DNA of 64,000 nucleotides, taken from NCBI GenBank assembly GCA_014529385.2, contig CM043959.1, forward strand, positions 9,347,309 through 9,411,308, written 5' to 3'. Under the pieces are notes generated by a model that ran no database searches, had not been told where the DNA came from, and saw only the letters and a program-made list of their open reading frames with translations. Both the position numbers and the translations under genes were made by a program. This document shows positions 47,859 to 60,682 of the stretch, one piece after another. This DNA comes from Adiantum capillus-veneris (Eukaryota; Streptophyta; Polypodiopsida; Polypodiales; Pteridaceae). The number at the start of each line of letters is the position of its first letter. Positions within the stretch are counted from its first letter, which is position 1.

Positions 47859-48132
47859 GCCTGCCCATTGGCATTAGCATCCGATCCCGTGGCTTCACAA
47901 GGAGCTCTTCCCACGGGCCTCCAGTTCCCAATTAAGGGTAGTGGCCTCTTGGGTGTGCCAAGGACATGCCCACACACAACTAGATTAAGGCCTAGTTAGT
48001 GAGATGCAACTTCGTCGTGAAGAATGTTAATGGGCCATGATAATGAAATGCTAATCCATCTAATGGATATGCTAATGATTAACACACACTTAATGAAAAT
48101 CCTAGCTAGCACACCATGGCTCTGATACCAAA

Positions 48133-48452
48133 TGTTAGGATTTGGATCGTGCTAGCTATGGTGGATGAAAGAGAAACATGGTGCAAGTGTGTGAGTGTGT
48201 GTAAGCAAGGTTATCACTCAAGTGAATTAGGTTCCAAGATAGGATTAGCTTGGACTCATAAACACAATCTTGAGTATTGACTTAGCTTAGAACAAGCTCA
48301 CCATAGACAAGCATGTAGCTCAGAATGAAGTTGTTGTTTATTGATTCAAGAGATGAGCTTTAAGTAGCTCTACAGCCTTGCTCCACAGTATGTGGGATAA
48401 ATCCAATCTCCTCTCCTTGACTCACACCTTAGGACAAAGCTCACACTTTACA
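48133..48452 (-). repeat. 5' LTR of the small element
   Basis: 320 bp, TGTTAGGATT...TTTACA on the plus strand, with the primer site at its left side. Confidence 0.88.
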
Positions 48453-49053
48453 GAAAGCGCCTACTGTGAGAAATCGGGCCACTCCGGCTCGATCCACTTG
48501 GGCTACTAAGTTGTAACATAGTCGCATAAGCCTGTATTAGCGGGACTTGGTGGCCTTCTAATTGAGTTTCAAAGGGGGGATAGTTTTGAAACTTGGCAAA
48601 AATTTCCTTCACAAAATGAGTTATAGAGAGTTTGATCAAAGGAATCCTTAGAGGTAGGGAGGGCGTTCCTTTTCTCCAACTTTTTCCGTTTAAGGAACAT
48701 TCAAGAGTGCCAAATAAAGTGTATACCCTTAGCTCAAAATAGAGTATTAACCTATACATATCAAATTCATTCATTGCTTGAGTTTTTTAAGCTTACTTTT
48801 AAAGAGAGCGTGTGAAGGTGAGGCCTAAATTTAAGCCATAAGTTTGGAAAAGTTATGCAAGTTTCATGAAACTCAACGTGTAGAGGCCCTCTTAGCTGAG
48901 CAACTACCTCGACCTCGTAGTAGTTACAACACTAGTAGCGCAATATAGGTTCAATACCCCCTGTCTCATAACACACATGCGATTTACTTGTCCAGAATAT
49001 TCATGCACACGTTGCATAGACATTCATAAATTATTTGAGCGTGGAGAGGTCTG

Positions 49054-49711
49054 TTCAATAGTGATACTTAAGAGAAACGCGCAACATAAATCTCAGAGCG
49101 ATCGACACTCATTAGGCCGAGATCACCTCTGTTCTCGAGAGTTTCGTGTACAAAATCGCGGGTCCAATTGCACAAGTGGCATAGGCCAGTTAAAGAGCGT
49201 TGTGTTGTTAGCTTGCTCTCCTCAAGACTAATGAACACGGGGTCTTTTATGACCCCCCAACCATGGGATCCATGGAGGAGAAGAGCACGCGCAAAAGCAG
49301 AGGCATTGGGCGTTGTCAGATTTTCAAAAAGTAAACTCGGACACATTTTATAAATTCGGACATCCAGTGTGTAAACTCAAATAAGCATAAATAAATGTGA
49401 ACCCACACACACTTCAGCGAAATGCATACGCGTTCCTGGTTAGCTCATCGGGCTTCCACACCACCTGTCCAAGTTGGAGTCCCTGGCTCTGCACCTGTGC
49501 CCATTTTTTCTGTCATCCGATCTCCTCTAGATCAAAGCGCTCAATCATGTGCCATCTATCCCATGGTTGGAAGGTCATTTAAGGCCCTGTGCCATTTAGT
49601 CACGAGGGTCTACTCTCCCTACTCTCACCTCGTATTAGAGTCTTGGACAAAGGGACTCCATATCAATGAGTCACAATCTCCTCTAAGGTCCAAGGTAACT
49701 GTGGAATTAGG

Positions 49712-49767
<56 letters not shown>

Positions 49768-50582
49768 GCCTCACTTTTCATAAAAGCTATAGGCTTTGTC
49801 CTCTGAGTCTAGAAACATCTCCTTATTGGGGCTTGCAGTTACTCTCTGAAGTGTTGTTTCTCTGTGTGATAGCCTTTCTCCATAGTATTAGCACGGTTAC
49901 ACTTCTTGTGCCTCTCATTTACAACATCAAATATGGTAAGACAAAAACATGCTAGGAAAGCATGAAAATCCACCCCCCCTCCCCACTGTTGCCCAAGCGT
50001 ATGGCTATGATTGGTCCAAGTAGGAAGAAGCTACATAAAGTTGGACAGTCTGAAGATCTAGTGAGATTGAGATCCAATGTATTTTAACCGACTGAAATCC
50101 TAAAATCCGGCCTTGAATAAGATCGGTAAATTTACACAAGTTTAAGAGCAAATACCGAAAAAAGCTTCAAATTTTGACCTTAAAATCGAGAGAATTTCAA
50201 ATTTTCCCTTATTTATTTCGGTTAGGGTTTTTCGACCAAGCCTAAGCGTGTAGCTACTTTTATGGAAGTTGTTTCCCTAGCAGAGCAACAAGTCTTCTCA
50301 TGTCTTTCGCTTTAAAACAATTTCTTCAATCTAACGAATCTCCTTGTAGTGAGAACCTGGTCTTATACCGTTTTAACAACCCCAAAAAAAAAAGCCCTAA
50401 ATAGAAAGCGCATGCTATGAGCAATTGGGAAAGTGCTCAATCCACTTGGGCTACTAAGTTGTAACATTATAGAGATTCGAGTAAGCCCGTATTAGATATG
50501 TGACAACCTGGACCTCGTAGTAGTTGAAAACACTAGTAGCGCAATATAGGTTCAATGCCCCCTGTCTCAGAATATACATGAG
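49054..50582 (+). repeat. Duplicated 1.5 kb sequence, unit 2 (uninterrupted)
   Basis: It aligns with unit 1 and keeps both pre-insertion sites. It contains a CT tract (49709-49766) and unrecognised sequence only. About 70 bp separate the two units, so this is effectively a direct tandem repeat with perhaps 80-85% identity by eye. Confidence 0.75.
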
Positions 50583-50862
50583 CAAAACTCCCACTAGAGA
50601 AGGTGGTAAACTTGTCAAGACGTTGTGTGACATAGAAAATTGCATCCTCATCTAGTGACCAACGTTGAGAAGTGTCACCTCTCAAAGACATGTAATTAAG
50701 AGGAGCGCTAAAAGAAAATGTGACATCACCGTCACTGGCATATGAAGACACTGCTCTAGCATCTGTCAAAACCTCATGTGTATGATGCATAGATCTCCAT
50801 TCCTGCCTCATACATCTGAAGCAATGGCGCCTAATATGCCTTGTGTGGCCACAATGCCAACA
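50533..50862 (-). pseudogene. Zinc-knuckle ORF fragment
   Basis: A 110-codon open minus-strand frame starting at CWHCGHTRHIRRHC, a perfect CX2CX4HX4C knuckle, followed by FRCMRQEWRS and a Ser/Asp-rich region with no known motif. Knuckles of this kind are typical of retroelement Gag, so it is likely a gag remnant. It is cut off at both ends; its 3' part runs into the duplicated unit 2. Confidence 0.4.
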
Positions 50863-50899
50863 TCACATATATTGGCACCGTCGTCTCTCACAAGTCATC

Positions 50900-51552
50900 A
50901 GTGTAGACTCTAAATTGTCACACATATGTGAATGTCAAGAAACCAAACTATGAAAAAAAACCTGGGAGAAATCTGGCAAAGTCTCCGTGCTGTAAACTAT
51001 GCAAAACCTCAAGTACAATCTCTACCATAAACCATGCCAAAACTGGCAACAAAAGCACGAGATCACTCGACCACTACATGATCATGAAATCCGATCATAT
51101 GCATCAAAACCGATGCTTACATATGCATAGAATCAAGTCCACAATCTAAAAATTGCAAGTATACAATCTAGGACAAATAGCTCAATTGCGCATAAAGCGC
51201 ATAACCATATATGCAAGTAGTGAGCAAACTAGCTCAAAACGCACCAAGAGAAACTGCCTGCAAAAATCTACAAAAGACCTGTGAAACCTATGACTGACAA
51301 ATTCTGTAGCCACACAAGCATATATACAACGCTCACTCATGCGAACATGGATACAAGAACACTAAACTATGTCCAAGGCAAACAAAACCTGTCAAAGTGT
51401 GTAAGACAAGGGAAGCTAGAGCCTGAGAGTCCACCACCGAACCACCCATTATATAGCATAGCCCCTGGCCCTTTGCCCTAGTTGGACTCCCTTTCCACAC
51501 TGCCTAGCCCGGCCCTGCCCTTGTCTAGTCCGGCCTTGCCGGTGTCCTAACA
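50900..51552 (-). repeat. Ty3/gypsy-type LTR (left end uncertain)
   Basis: On the minus strand it starts TGTTAGGACACC at 51552, right after a polypurine tract. TATATAA lies at about 51452-51462 in promoter position. The other end is not resolved; no second LTR copy is in the window. Confidence 0.6.
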
Positions 51553-51563
51553 TTACTCCCCCC

Positions 51564-51791
51564 TTAAGAAGAGTTTTCGTCCTCAAAAACAAAAGTGGTA
51601 AACTTCTTCTTAAGAACACTAATGTTTTCCCAAGTGGCATCCTTCATGGATCCAGCTATTTGGTTAACCGGAACACGGTTCAGCAAGATGTTCAATGAAA
51701 CCAAGAGTATATCCTGATTTTTTACATTGTTGTCCATATGCAACCATCTTGTGTTACGGATTTCTATCCAATCATAGTGTGTAGACTCCAT
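51564..51791 (-). pseudogene. C-terminal end of a Ty3/gypsy polyprotein
   Basis: The minus-strand frame ends SMKDATWENISVLKKKF...FEDENSS-stop, followed by AAGGGGGGAGTAATG and the LTR. The ATWE...LKKKF...EDE(N/D) tail next to a polypurine tract is the usual 3' end of plant gypsy pol. The rest of pol is not visible upstream, so the element is truncated. Confidence 0.65.
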
Positions 51792-54700
51792 TTAGAACAC
51801 ACATGAGTATGAAAAACGAGTTATCACACAAAGATGTACCCTAAAGAGTACCTCTTTTCACTTTCCATGAAAGTAACTTGCTAACATGACTCATCAGTCA
51901 AGTTTAAGTCCTTGACTTGTTTTCCAAGTTCAACAGTAAATAACCCCACCATGACTAGTGTTCAAGGTTGAGAACTTGATTTGAACATGAAGAGACTACA
52001 CCTAATCTCAAACATGCTTTAAATTATGGTAAGCAAACTCCAAGTAGAGCAATAAATTCTTACTAATTGGATTGTGTGGTGCTAACGTACGCACTTGCAT
52101 ATCCTTTTAGCACAAGATTACACTTTCTAATTAGCTTATCCCCTTGGATAACTGACAATACTGAGGTGTTTTTTTCCCCCATGGTTTACTGACAGTCTTT
52201 CCAGATGGCTGGTAAATGGGGATCACAATATCGTACCACATTGCTGAGGAATCAGCAATTGGATGAATAACCATCATGGTTAATTTGAAAGATCTACCAG
52301 CACCCAAACCGATCCATGACCTCTATTGGTGATTGGTAGACCAAAAAGTAAACTCAGTGAGATACTGCACATAGAGTGCAAAAATGCTTCATAAGCAACA
52401 ACTTGAGGAATATGCATGCCATTCCAAATCAGCGTTTGCTAAACACTAGGACCCATAACACCTAGTGTGCATGCATTTAGCAGAAGACAGATCTGAACCT
52501 GTATATCCATGGTGATCCTTGCCAATACTTATGGCAAATGTGATGCGCCTAACACACATTTAAAAAGGAATGTAAATAGTTCTAAAAAGAAACTAAATAC
52601 TTTCAGTTGCAATCTTTTTCAAGCCTTGCTGAAACGTCTGAACCATAATAGAAGGTGAAATAGTGATCACTTCTAGGTACAAACAATGAAACTGTTTCAT
52701 TTGCTATGTATAAACAACCATCTGTAATGTTGTTTAGCAATACTTGTACCTTAACAAGTCATTCTAAGTATCTAACAATTTTTGGCCACCCACTGAAATT
52801 GCTCCTGATTCGTCGTGCTAAAAATGGTCTAGAAACTGATTGGACCTGCACTTAGGGAATTTATAGTGACACATACTTGAAATAATGGGCACCAGTGTTA
52901 GTCCTAGAGACTCATATCCTCCACATGTGGAATATGTCTCATGTAAGAATGTCTGAAAAAAGAACATTCTTCAAGTACAAGATGTACTTGTGCATGGAGG
53001 TAACTTGAAACACTCTACGACGGGAGTGAGAGGGACCCTCATTATCCTTGCTCCACACTGGCTAAACCGAACTCCTTGAGTCCCTAGACCAGTTGTATCC
53101 CATGTGACAACATAGGCCAAATTAAATCCGACACGTGGATTCATCAGCATAATGTACATTGGACACTACGGCCCAAAAATACTTGTTCCAACCTACCCTT
53201 GGCATGGCCCTGAAATATTCAAGTGTATTTAAACAACTTGAAAAACCCAAGCAATGCATACTAAAAATTGGAATACGTACCTGGAGATTGAACTGAATGT
53301 TCACTTACCCATATTCAAATAAAGAGGAACATGTCGTCCATCTGTGAAAAAAAAACAAGCAACATTGCACTTGAAATCGTGGGTGTTGCCTTTGCAATCC
53401 AAACCCTTTGGTAAGATCCTTTGTAGAATCTGCTCGACTAGTAGGTAGCGATAACCAACATAATTAGCTACTCGACTAGTAGGTAACAATAACCAACATA
53501 GTTAACCATGTGCAGAATGATGAGAGTCAACTTGAAAAGTTGAATTTTTTCGCTCCCGCGTGGTAGATTGCGGAATTATTTCCTTGAAAATAAAATCGGA
53601 ATAGATCAAACTATGATCTCCATGCCTATGGGGTGATTTAGTAAGCACCCGCGGGGTCTTACCCCAAAACAGTGCGTCCATAGACACTCATAGTGCTATA
53701 CAGAGAGCAAGAAATCCACACAAGTGATATGCCTAGCTCGTATCAACTACCATGTTGCCTCTATACTCCATGGTATAGATCAGTTGATGTAAGTGCAAGA
53801 GTATCAAAAAACTTAACTTGAGCGTCGCACTAGAAACATATAGTGCAAAAATGACACCTTGATCTTCCAAGATGACAAGACTCTTGCTGGTTCATTAACG
53901 TCGATGTATTTGATGTGTACTCCACTGGGAAGATCTGTTCAATTCATAAGAACCATCACCCAAGGAATGCCAATAGTTGGGTCCTACCCAAAAATTAACA
54001 ACGGCTCTTAGCCAGCCTCTGTGTGGCTCCTAGCTCGTAGGGCAGTTAGTGTTCAATCGATAAACCGATGAAAACTAATGTGAATGGCATCTTCGCCAAT
54101 TTCTACCTGAGAGTTAGAGCACCTTGGCTCATGTTGAATCTCAAACAAAACATGTCTCAAAAGCTTCTTAGAAAGTTTTTCATTATTCTTGAGAGAAATA
54201 AGACAAAGAGAGAGAAGAAGAGCATGCTGGGTTCAGGAACTTTCCTTAAATTTCTAGAGTGTGTGCCCCGACTGTCTGCTCTTAGGCATCTTATGCCTGA
54301 TTTGCAGGTTATCCTATAAGCATACAACAATCTGTCAGTATGAGCTCTCATCGAGAGAGGCAACAGAAAACACAACGCAAATCTTGACCATCTAGCGTGT
54401 ATGGGTCGTGACTGTATGAGGATGACTTGAATAAGGCACTTTGCCGTTGAATCTAGTCAAAATTTTACATTCTTTTTAGTGGTATTGTGTGTTGACAACA
54501 ACCAAAAATTTAAACAATCCAGAACTTAGTTTATCCGTGAGGACAGAGTGTATGGTGTGATAGCGAAAGCTTCATATGAAATTGTTAAAGCACCTTGATT
54601 TGCACAAAAGCAATAGTTTCCAATCAAAGATGTAAACATGAAAAATAAAAGATTGTAACATTGGCTAACCTGGTCGTTGCCGTAACCAGTTGGCCCGATA

Positions 54701-54795
54701 TTCCGTGGAAGAAAACTTGCTTAAAAATGGCGCATAGCGATATTTGTTGCACAAGTGGGGTCTGTCGTATGTACAGATACGTCCCTTGTATCATA
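51792..54795. other. Three kilobases without a recognised gene
   Basis: AT-rich, with no long frame and no retroelement motif I can name. A tandem pair of about 40 bp (CTCGACTAGTAGGTA.C.ATAACCAACATA.TTA) is at 53431-53510. Short frames at 53502-53687 (minus) and 54068-54319 (plus) lack motifs. It may be old decayed retroelement interior. Confidence 0.4.
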
Positions 54796-55523
54796 TGTTG
54801 GAGCTATATATGGCTCACTCTACTCAACTTGGTCTCACCTATATATTTGTACCTTGTCCTCAATATGAATCAGTCTTTGGGAGCGTATATGGTGTGTTTC
54901 TTGTCTTGTCTCCCTCACTTTATCTCTACATCTCAACATGGTATCAGAGCGGTAACGATCACGCACCGATTCAATTCATGGTCACAAAACAGTATGTGTA
55001 TGCGATTCGCATGTAAGGTTCAAAATTGCTACAAATTTTATTTTTGAGCGTTGATTCTTGTTAACTGTGGTTGTTTTGTGTTAAGAAGAATATGATTATT
55101 GTTTTGTGTGGTGTTTATTGCTAATCAATCTAATTGTTGATTATGTTATCTTCTTGATGACACCCTGAACTTCATCTCAATTTTTGGGGGTCTTCTGCTC
55201 AAAATTTGGAGAAACGGGAAAAGCACAATGGAGCGTAGCGCAATGGCACTTTTCATCCAAAACTTGTTCGTCTCCTCGAGCTCTTCGATTTAAGTTCTAG
55301 ATTTGCGTCAATCAAAGTTCGCAGCAAAAAGTTATCCTATTTTTACTGCAATTGAGCTTAACGCAGCTTTCTTTGTCGTACTTCTTCGTGAAGCGTCCGC
55401 GGTCCTTTTTCTAATTTTGGCATTATCTTTTTTGAGAACATTTAGCTTTTTGCTATTCGTATTGTTGCCGTCAATCTTGCATCTCACGCCACTCTATTTT
55501 GAGGACTTTTTTATTATTAATGT
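54796..55523 (+). mobile_element. Copia 5' fragment: LTR, primer site and leader
   Basis: 5' LTR 54796-54938 (TGTTGGAGC...CTCAACA), primer site TGGTATCAGAGC at 54939-54950, and leader homologous to that of copy 1 up to GAGGACTTTTTTATTATTAATGT. It is cut at 55523 by an LTR-like sequence. The leader is intact here, including the parts lost in the composite element. Confidence 0.9.
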
Positions 55524-56372
55524 TGTCGGGGGATATGTGTTCGCTACGTGAGCCGGGCAAGCGCCGGGCCTCTGCCTGTGGGAGGTGTGAAGAGAGAGAA
55601 CAAGAGACAATGACAGCTCTGCCAATCACCGCAACCTTCAATTAATCAATTTAAGTTCTGAGTACATTCCGCTAGAAATAGCCAAGTAGGGCTGTTAATA
55701 GCACCGACACTTAGGTTCACTGAAATCAAGGAGTTTAGGCTCCCGTTACAATTACCCGGGTCGTTAACGGCTCCGTGATGCATCAAAAAGAATTAAGTAA
55801 TCTAAGTTGCTTGTGACAAACAAAATCCTATTGTGCCGGCTCCATCTGTTTGATTTATGTTCTATCACTATCTTTGAATTCTTTCTTGCCTTTTCTTTAG
55901 CTCAAGACCGAGGGATTCTCTTGCCCAAGCTCACAAGAGAAAGAGAGAGAGATTTCCCTCCTTGACCTTGACTCGAGTTTCATGCCGTTGATTGCTCTAG
56001 ACTTCCGGTTCTCCCTTCATGCTCGGCTTGCTCCGAGCTCTCAAAGCTTGCCCTGCTTGTTATGCTGAATGTTGGTTTCGAGCTTGCCTTTCTTCTCCTA
56101 TGACTGCTTGCGAGCCCTGTTTGCTCTCTCCTTTGGCCCTCGTTGCCTTCTGAAGCTTCGAGAACTAGCTCCAGAGAGAAACTCGTTCCTTGGTTAGCAA
56201 GGCCGAGAGCGAAAGAGGAAGAGAGAGCTTTTCTTTGTCTTGCCGAGGACAAGAGAGGAAGAGAGAGATTTGATTCCTTCCTCTTGTCGAGCTCCCTTCC
56301 AAAACCCTTCTTGCCCTCGTTGGCTTCCAATCTCCTCTTGGTTTTCCCCGTTTTGCTTGCTCATTAACTCCC
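55524..56372 (+). mobile_element. Unidentified LTR-like insertion, itself cut by the gypsy element
   Basis: It starts TGTCGGGGGATATG exactly where copia homology ends. It is GC-richer and contains no recognised coding motif. Its other end lies beyond the gypsy LTR or outside the window, so the identity is open. Confidence 0.45.
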
Positions 56373-58001
56373 TGTCATAAAATCTAATATCTAACCAACC
56401 CAAATGATTTTCTCATATTAAATTGATCACTTAATGTGGGGAATAAATGGGAACAAGTGTTAAGATATAGATATGTGCTTATAGATCTATCTCAACACGG
56501 GGCCAATAGTAAAGGGGCCCAAATGGGAGATGTTCTATCAAGAGCAAGGCTAACCAATGGAGCATAAAACCTTAGGGTTAGATTCATTGAAGACCTCCAA
56601 TAATGTGTGTAAAAGTCCTTTGACCTTAGGTAAGCTAGGGCTGAGCTTGAGGTGGGAACCCGGCCCAAGCTCGAGGTGCTTGACCTGCTTGAGGTGCTTG
56701 TCGTGCTTGAGGTGTTTGTCCTGCTTGAGGTTCTTGATTAAGGTGCTTGAGGTTCTTGACTTACTCCATGCTTGAGGTGCTTGACATGCCGCTTGATTAA
56801 GGTACTTGAGGTGCCTTGACATGCTTGCCTGAGATGCTTGTGGGAATACCCCCTAGTCCAAGTGCTTTGTCATGCTTGATGACTAAGGTGCTTGAGCTCC
56901 TAAATTCAAAAGCATCCCTACAAGAGGGGGGGCGAGATCTTTTCCTAGGGATTAGAGAGAGAACACACACTCACACTCACAAGGGAAGCCCCAGCTTGAA
57001 GAGGCAGCAAGGACACATGTTAGGTCCCTACCCATGTTACCTTCATGCCATTGCTTGAAGCCTATTGGCTAGGCTTCAAAGGGGTCCAATGATAAATTAC
57101 TTGAATTATCTAATTGTTTTTGCATTTATCAAGGTCCTGTCTCTCAAAGGGGAAAGGGGGACACTTGTCCCAAGGCTATCCTTGTTGCTTGTAATGGCTT
57201 CTGCTTGTGATTGGCTAGGCTTGGAGGGGTCCAATGAGCTTCAAGCATGAGCTACAAGGGGGGGTCGACCCAAGCAATCTAGGGGAGTGCTTAGGGGGTA
57301 TACTCACCCACACACACTCACAAGAACTCTCATTGTGTGCTATGCAAAGTGGAAGAGCTCCCTCTCCAAGCAAGTAAAGGTTGAGAGCCTACACCAACAC
57401 TCTTGGCTATGGAGTGCAAATCCAACCAAGAGCCATGCTTCAATGCTTAAGCTTGCCATATCCTTCTTCTTCATTACTATGCTATTATGTATGCTACCAA
57501 CAAGAGTATGATAAGTGAGGAACTAATTCTTTCTCCTACGAAATGTTTCTTCTTCCTCTTCCCTACCCTCATTCCCTGCTAGCTCTCTCCACCTTCGAAG
57601 GTGTTTGAGGTCTTGGGATTGAGGCTTGGTATAGTTAAAGCTTTCTTCAAGTTTAGGTTATGCTATGATGGTGATGCATGAAGCTTTCCATCTTCATTGC
57701 TTCACCTAGGTCACAAGGAACACAAAGAATGTATTGTAACAAGTCTCTTTTTATGGGAGAAATCATAATACAAATGCCTATTGGAGGGGGGACCGGCTCC
57801 ACATAAATCCGGTCCTCAACTGTTGTCATGTTCTCTAAATTCTCTCTCTTGCAAAAGTATTGTCTATGCCAAGTTAACTAATTGCTATGATTATGTTGCT
57901 ATCTTCAATTATGTCAACCCGCTATGCTCACAAAATCATTTCTTGAAAGTACTCTCATTAAATTCCGCTACTCTCAAATGGAATAGGCAAATTCCATTAC
58001 A
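56373..58001 (+). repeat. 5' LTR, Ty3/gypsy
   Basis: 1,629 bp, TGTCATAAAATC...TTCCATTACA. It holds a minisatellite of TGCTTGAGG/TGCTTGA(C/T) units at about 56640-56900. Confidence 0.93.
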
Positions 58002-58415
58002 TTGGTATCAGAGCATTTGGTTTCTCTTTTCTTGCTTAAGAAGAGAGGTCCTTAAGTAGCCTATAAATGGTTGATGTTGTTAATTATAATAGGGTAAGTG
58101 GAATTGGGATCTATTATCGGTTTTGTTGAGCCCACTATGTGGGGGATGGTGCACACCTTGGGAGCTTTGGACTTAATAATGGAGTCTTTCGAGACTTGCA
58201 TACGGCTTTACCATTATTGAGCCATAAGAAGTCCGAAAGGAGCTAACCCTTGGCAACTCTGCTATGTTAGACCTACTCCTCTACTCTCTATAATTAACCA
58301 CTTTGAGCCATGGGTGTAGATACTTAAGAGCCAATTTTCAAAGGCTAAGAGGAGTGGCAACTAAGGTTTTGTATTGCCAAAGCATACACTAAGTATAAAC
58401 ATAAATTTTGTTAAC

Positions 58416-59053
58416 ATGGCTGACAATAATCAAGAGAGTAGAATAAACATTGATAGCTTTGATTTTGCACATGAAGGTGCTAATGATGATGCTCCCATGT
58501 TTGTGAATTATCTCGTCACTAGGTTGCAACAAGCTATGGGTAACCCTATTTTGCAAGCCAAAGTTACTCAACAACTTCGAGCTTATGGAATTTCCCTTCC
58601 TCTCCCAGAGGAGAGAGAGCTTAGGAGGCCTCTTGAAGAGACCCCCGAAAGAAGACTCTCTCCCATTCGAGAGGAGGAATCCAAAGAGAAAGAAAGCAAT
58701 GACAGTCTAAGTTCTTCTGAAGATGTGGCTCCATGAAGACGGCGGTCTAGACGATCGCCTACTCCTCCTAAGAGGAAAAGAGCAACCTATAGTTCTTCTC
58801 CTCATCACTCTGAAAGGCAAGAGAGGAAACAAAGGAGGAAAAGGGCTAGGAATAGGTCACCCTCTTCTCCTTATTCTTCACCTTCCTCCTCTTCCGATGA
58901 AAGTTATGGCTATTCTCCTAGAGAATACAAGAGGGGAGGACATCTCAAATCATTTCTGCATAGCGAAGGTCACAAAAGCTAAAGAAGTTCCAGGAGGGAG
59001 GAAAGAGTATCTCTTTTCTCACCTATGATGGCACCTTTGGTGCTACCGACAAA
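58416..59053 (+). pseudogene. Gypsy Gag N-terminal part, broken
   Basis: ATG 58416 opens MADNNQESRINIDSFDF. After an acidic region a TGA at 58734 interrupts. The same frame then continues as an Arg/Ser-rich stretch (RRRSRRSPTPPKRKRA ... SPSSPYSSPSSSSDE) to about 58980. A frameshift leads into the main frame ([15 protein letters not shown]). The RS-rich part may bind RNA. Confidence 0.75.
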
Positions 59054-60682
59054 GTGTTGGCCTTCATCCAGCAATTTGATGCGGCCTTTCGGGACGAGGG
59101 CTTCACAGAGTCCTCCAAGCTACGCCATGTAGCTATGCACTTCCAAAAATCAGCTCGTCAATGGTGGGCTAGCCTTCGTGGCAATGGAGAAGCCCCAAAG
59201 ACATGGAAAACTCTACGAGTTTCCATCATGAAGCAATTTCTTCCAAGCGATACTAAAGATAAAGTTCTTACCGAATGGCACGGCTTGAAGCTTCTCTCTC
59301 ATGAGTCTATCAACAAGTGTGTAGACAAGTTTTGGGATTTACATCTCAAAGCTACTGTCTTTCAAAAGATAGACTTTGCCGAACAAAGACAGCAATTCTG
59401 TGCGGGATTACCTGAAGAGATGGCCGAATACATCAACTCTCAATGGCCCGGTACTATTACCGAAGTAATCCACCACACCATGGTTGCTTCATGCATCAAT
59501 TTCCATCAAGGGGCTAGACGTAATGTCAAGCCCATGGAAAACAAAGATAAAAATGATGCAAAGGGGAAATCCAATGCTCAAAATAATTCCCAAGGCACTT
59601 CCAACAACAACAACAATCGGTCCAAGGAGAAGGGAGTTTACAAAGGTAAAAACAAACTCTCTCCTGAAGAGCTTGAAGCTTTTTTCAAGGACCATAAGTG
59701 TTTCAAGTGTGGAGAGCAAGGATATGGCTATCGTTCTTGCCCCAAGAAGAATACTCGCAATGAGACTCCTAGGGCTTCCACCATCGAAGCTCCAAAAGAG
59801 GATGGTCATTGCAAAGGATCATCACTTTCCTATGCATGGGGAAAGGTAAGAGAGCATGATGCTTTCATCTTGTTTGACCCAGGCTCTAGTCTCAACTTCA
59901 TATCAATAGAGTTGGCCACCAAGTTGGGCATTCAAGCTTTTGAGATGGGAGATATAGTAACAGCTGATGCATCTTTCAAGGGACAACAAGCCTCCGTTGC
60001 TCCCTTGATTGGGAAGTTGAGGCTTCATGTCCAAAGCTATGTCGACAAAGAAGACTTCTTCATCTCTCCTCTCCAACATCAGGATGTTATCCTAGGGGCA
60101 CCATGGTTTGATTGCATGGCTGCCAACATGAAGTTCCCTGAAAGGAGAATTTACTTCACCTACAGGGGAAAGAACATGTATATAGATGCTAGTGAGCGTG
60201 GTCGCACTATTCCACTTGTAAATCCTCTTTCTTTTGATAAATCAATGAAGAGCTCAGTTTTTGCGTACATGATTTATGTCAAAGAGTCTCTAAAAGCTAA
60301 TAATGTTTTATCAAATGAAAATGATAGGAATGAAGAAGAGTTAGAATTGTCTACTTTTCTAAAAGGATTCCAAGATGTGTTCATCGATGATATCCCTATG
60401 GACCTACCTCCAAAACGAGGGGATGATGACCATCGTATTGAGATCCTTCCAGGAAGCTCACCGCCTAACAAACCTCCTTATCGAGTCTCACAAGCTCAAC
60501 AAGAGGAGATTATGAGGCAAGTACAGGAATTGGTAGACAAAGGGATGGTGAGGCCTAGTTCCTCTCCCTTTTGTTCTCCAGTCCTTTTAGTGCAAAAGAA
60601 AGATGGTACATACCATATGTGTGTGGACTATCGAGCACTAAACCATATCACTATCAAAAACAATTTCCCGTGCCTCGGGTAG
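59054..60682 (+). pseudogene. Gypsy Gag capsid, zinc knuckle, protease, RT start
   Basis: 542 open codons. The capsid domain has [17 protein letters not shown] and [13 protein letters not shown]. The knuckle reads [14 protein letters not shown], where the conserved His is Tyr. The protease reads [13 protein letters not shown], with Pro in place of the usual Ser/Thr of D(S/T)G. The linker and RT start include [25 protein letters not shown] and [15 protein letters not shown] missing base at about 60670 shifts RT into another frame. The frame begins without a natural start because gag is broken upstream. Confidence 0.88.

Larger units (their letters stand above)
46522..48452 (-). mobile_element. 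Small non-autonomous LTR element (TSD GAAAG)
   Basis: 1,931 bp with 320 bp LTRs at 46522-46841 and 48133-48452 (TGTTAGGATT...CACTTTACA on the plus strand). Flanks are GGAAG (46517-46521) and GAAAG (48453-48457). The empty site AATAGAAAGCGC survives in duplicated unit 2 at about 50401-50411, showing GAAAG as the original. The minus strand carries TGGTATCAGAGC (48119-48130) two bases from the LTR and CCTCAAGGGGAGG beside the other LTR, so it points left. The LTRs are nearly identical. No gag-pol is recognised in the 1.29 kb interior. Confidence 0.88.

Noticed and set aside
53502..53687. 61-codon minus frame with SMDALFWGKTPRVLTKSP
   Set aside because: Looks somewhat protein-like but no family was recognised and no second copy exists; left as unassigned.
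56143..56367. Frames of 74-116 codons at 55980-56403 as a gene
   Set aside because: Low-complexity Glu/Arg/Ser-rich frames on both strands from GA-rich sequence; no domain.
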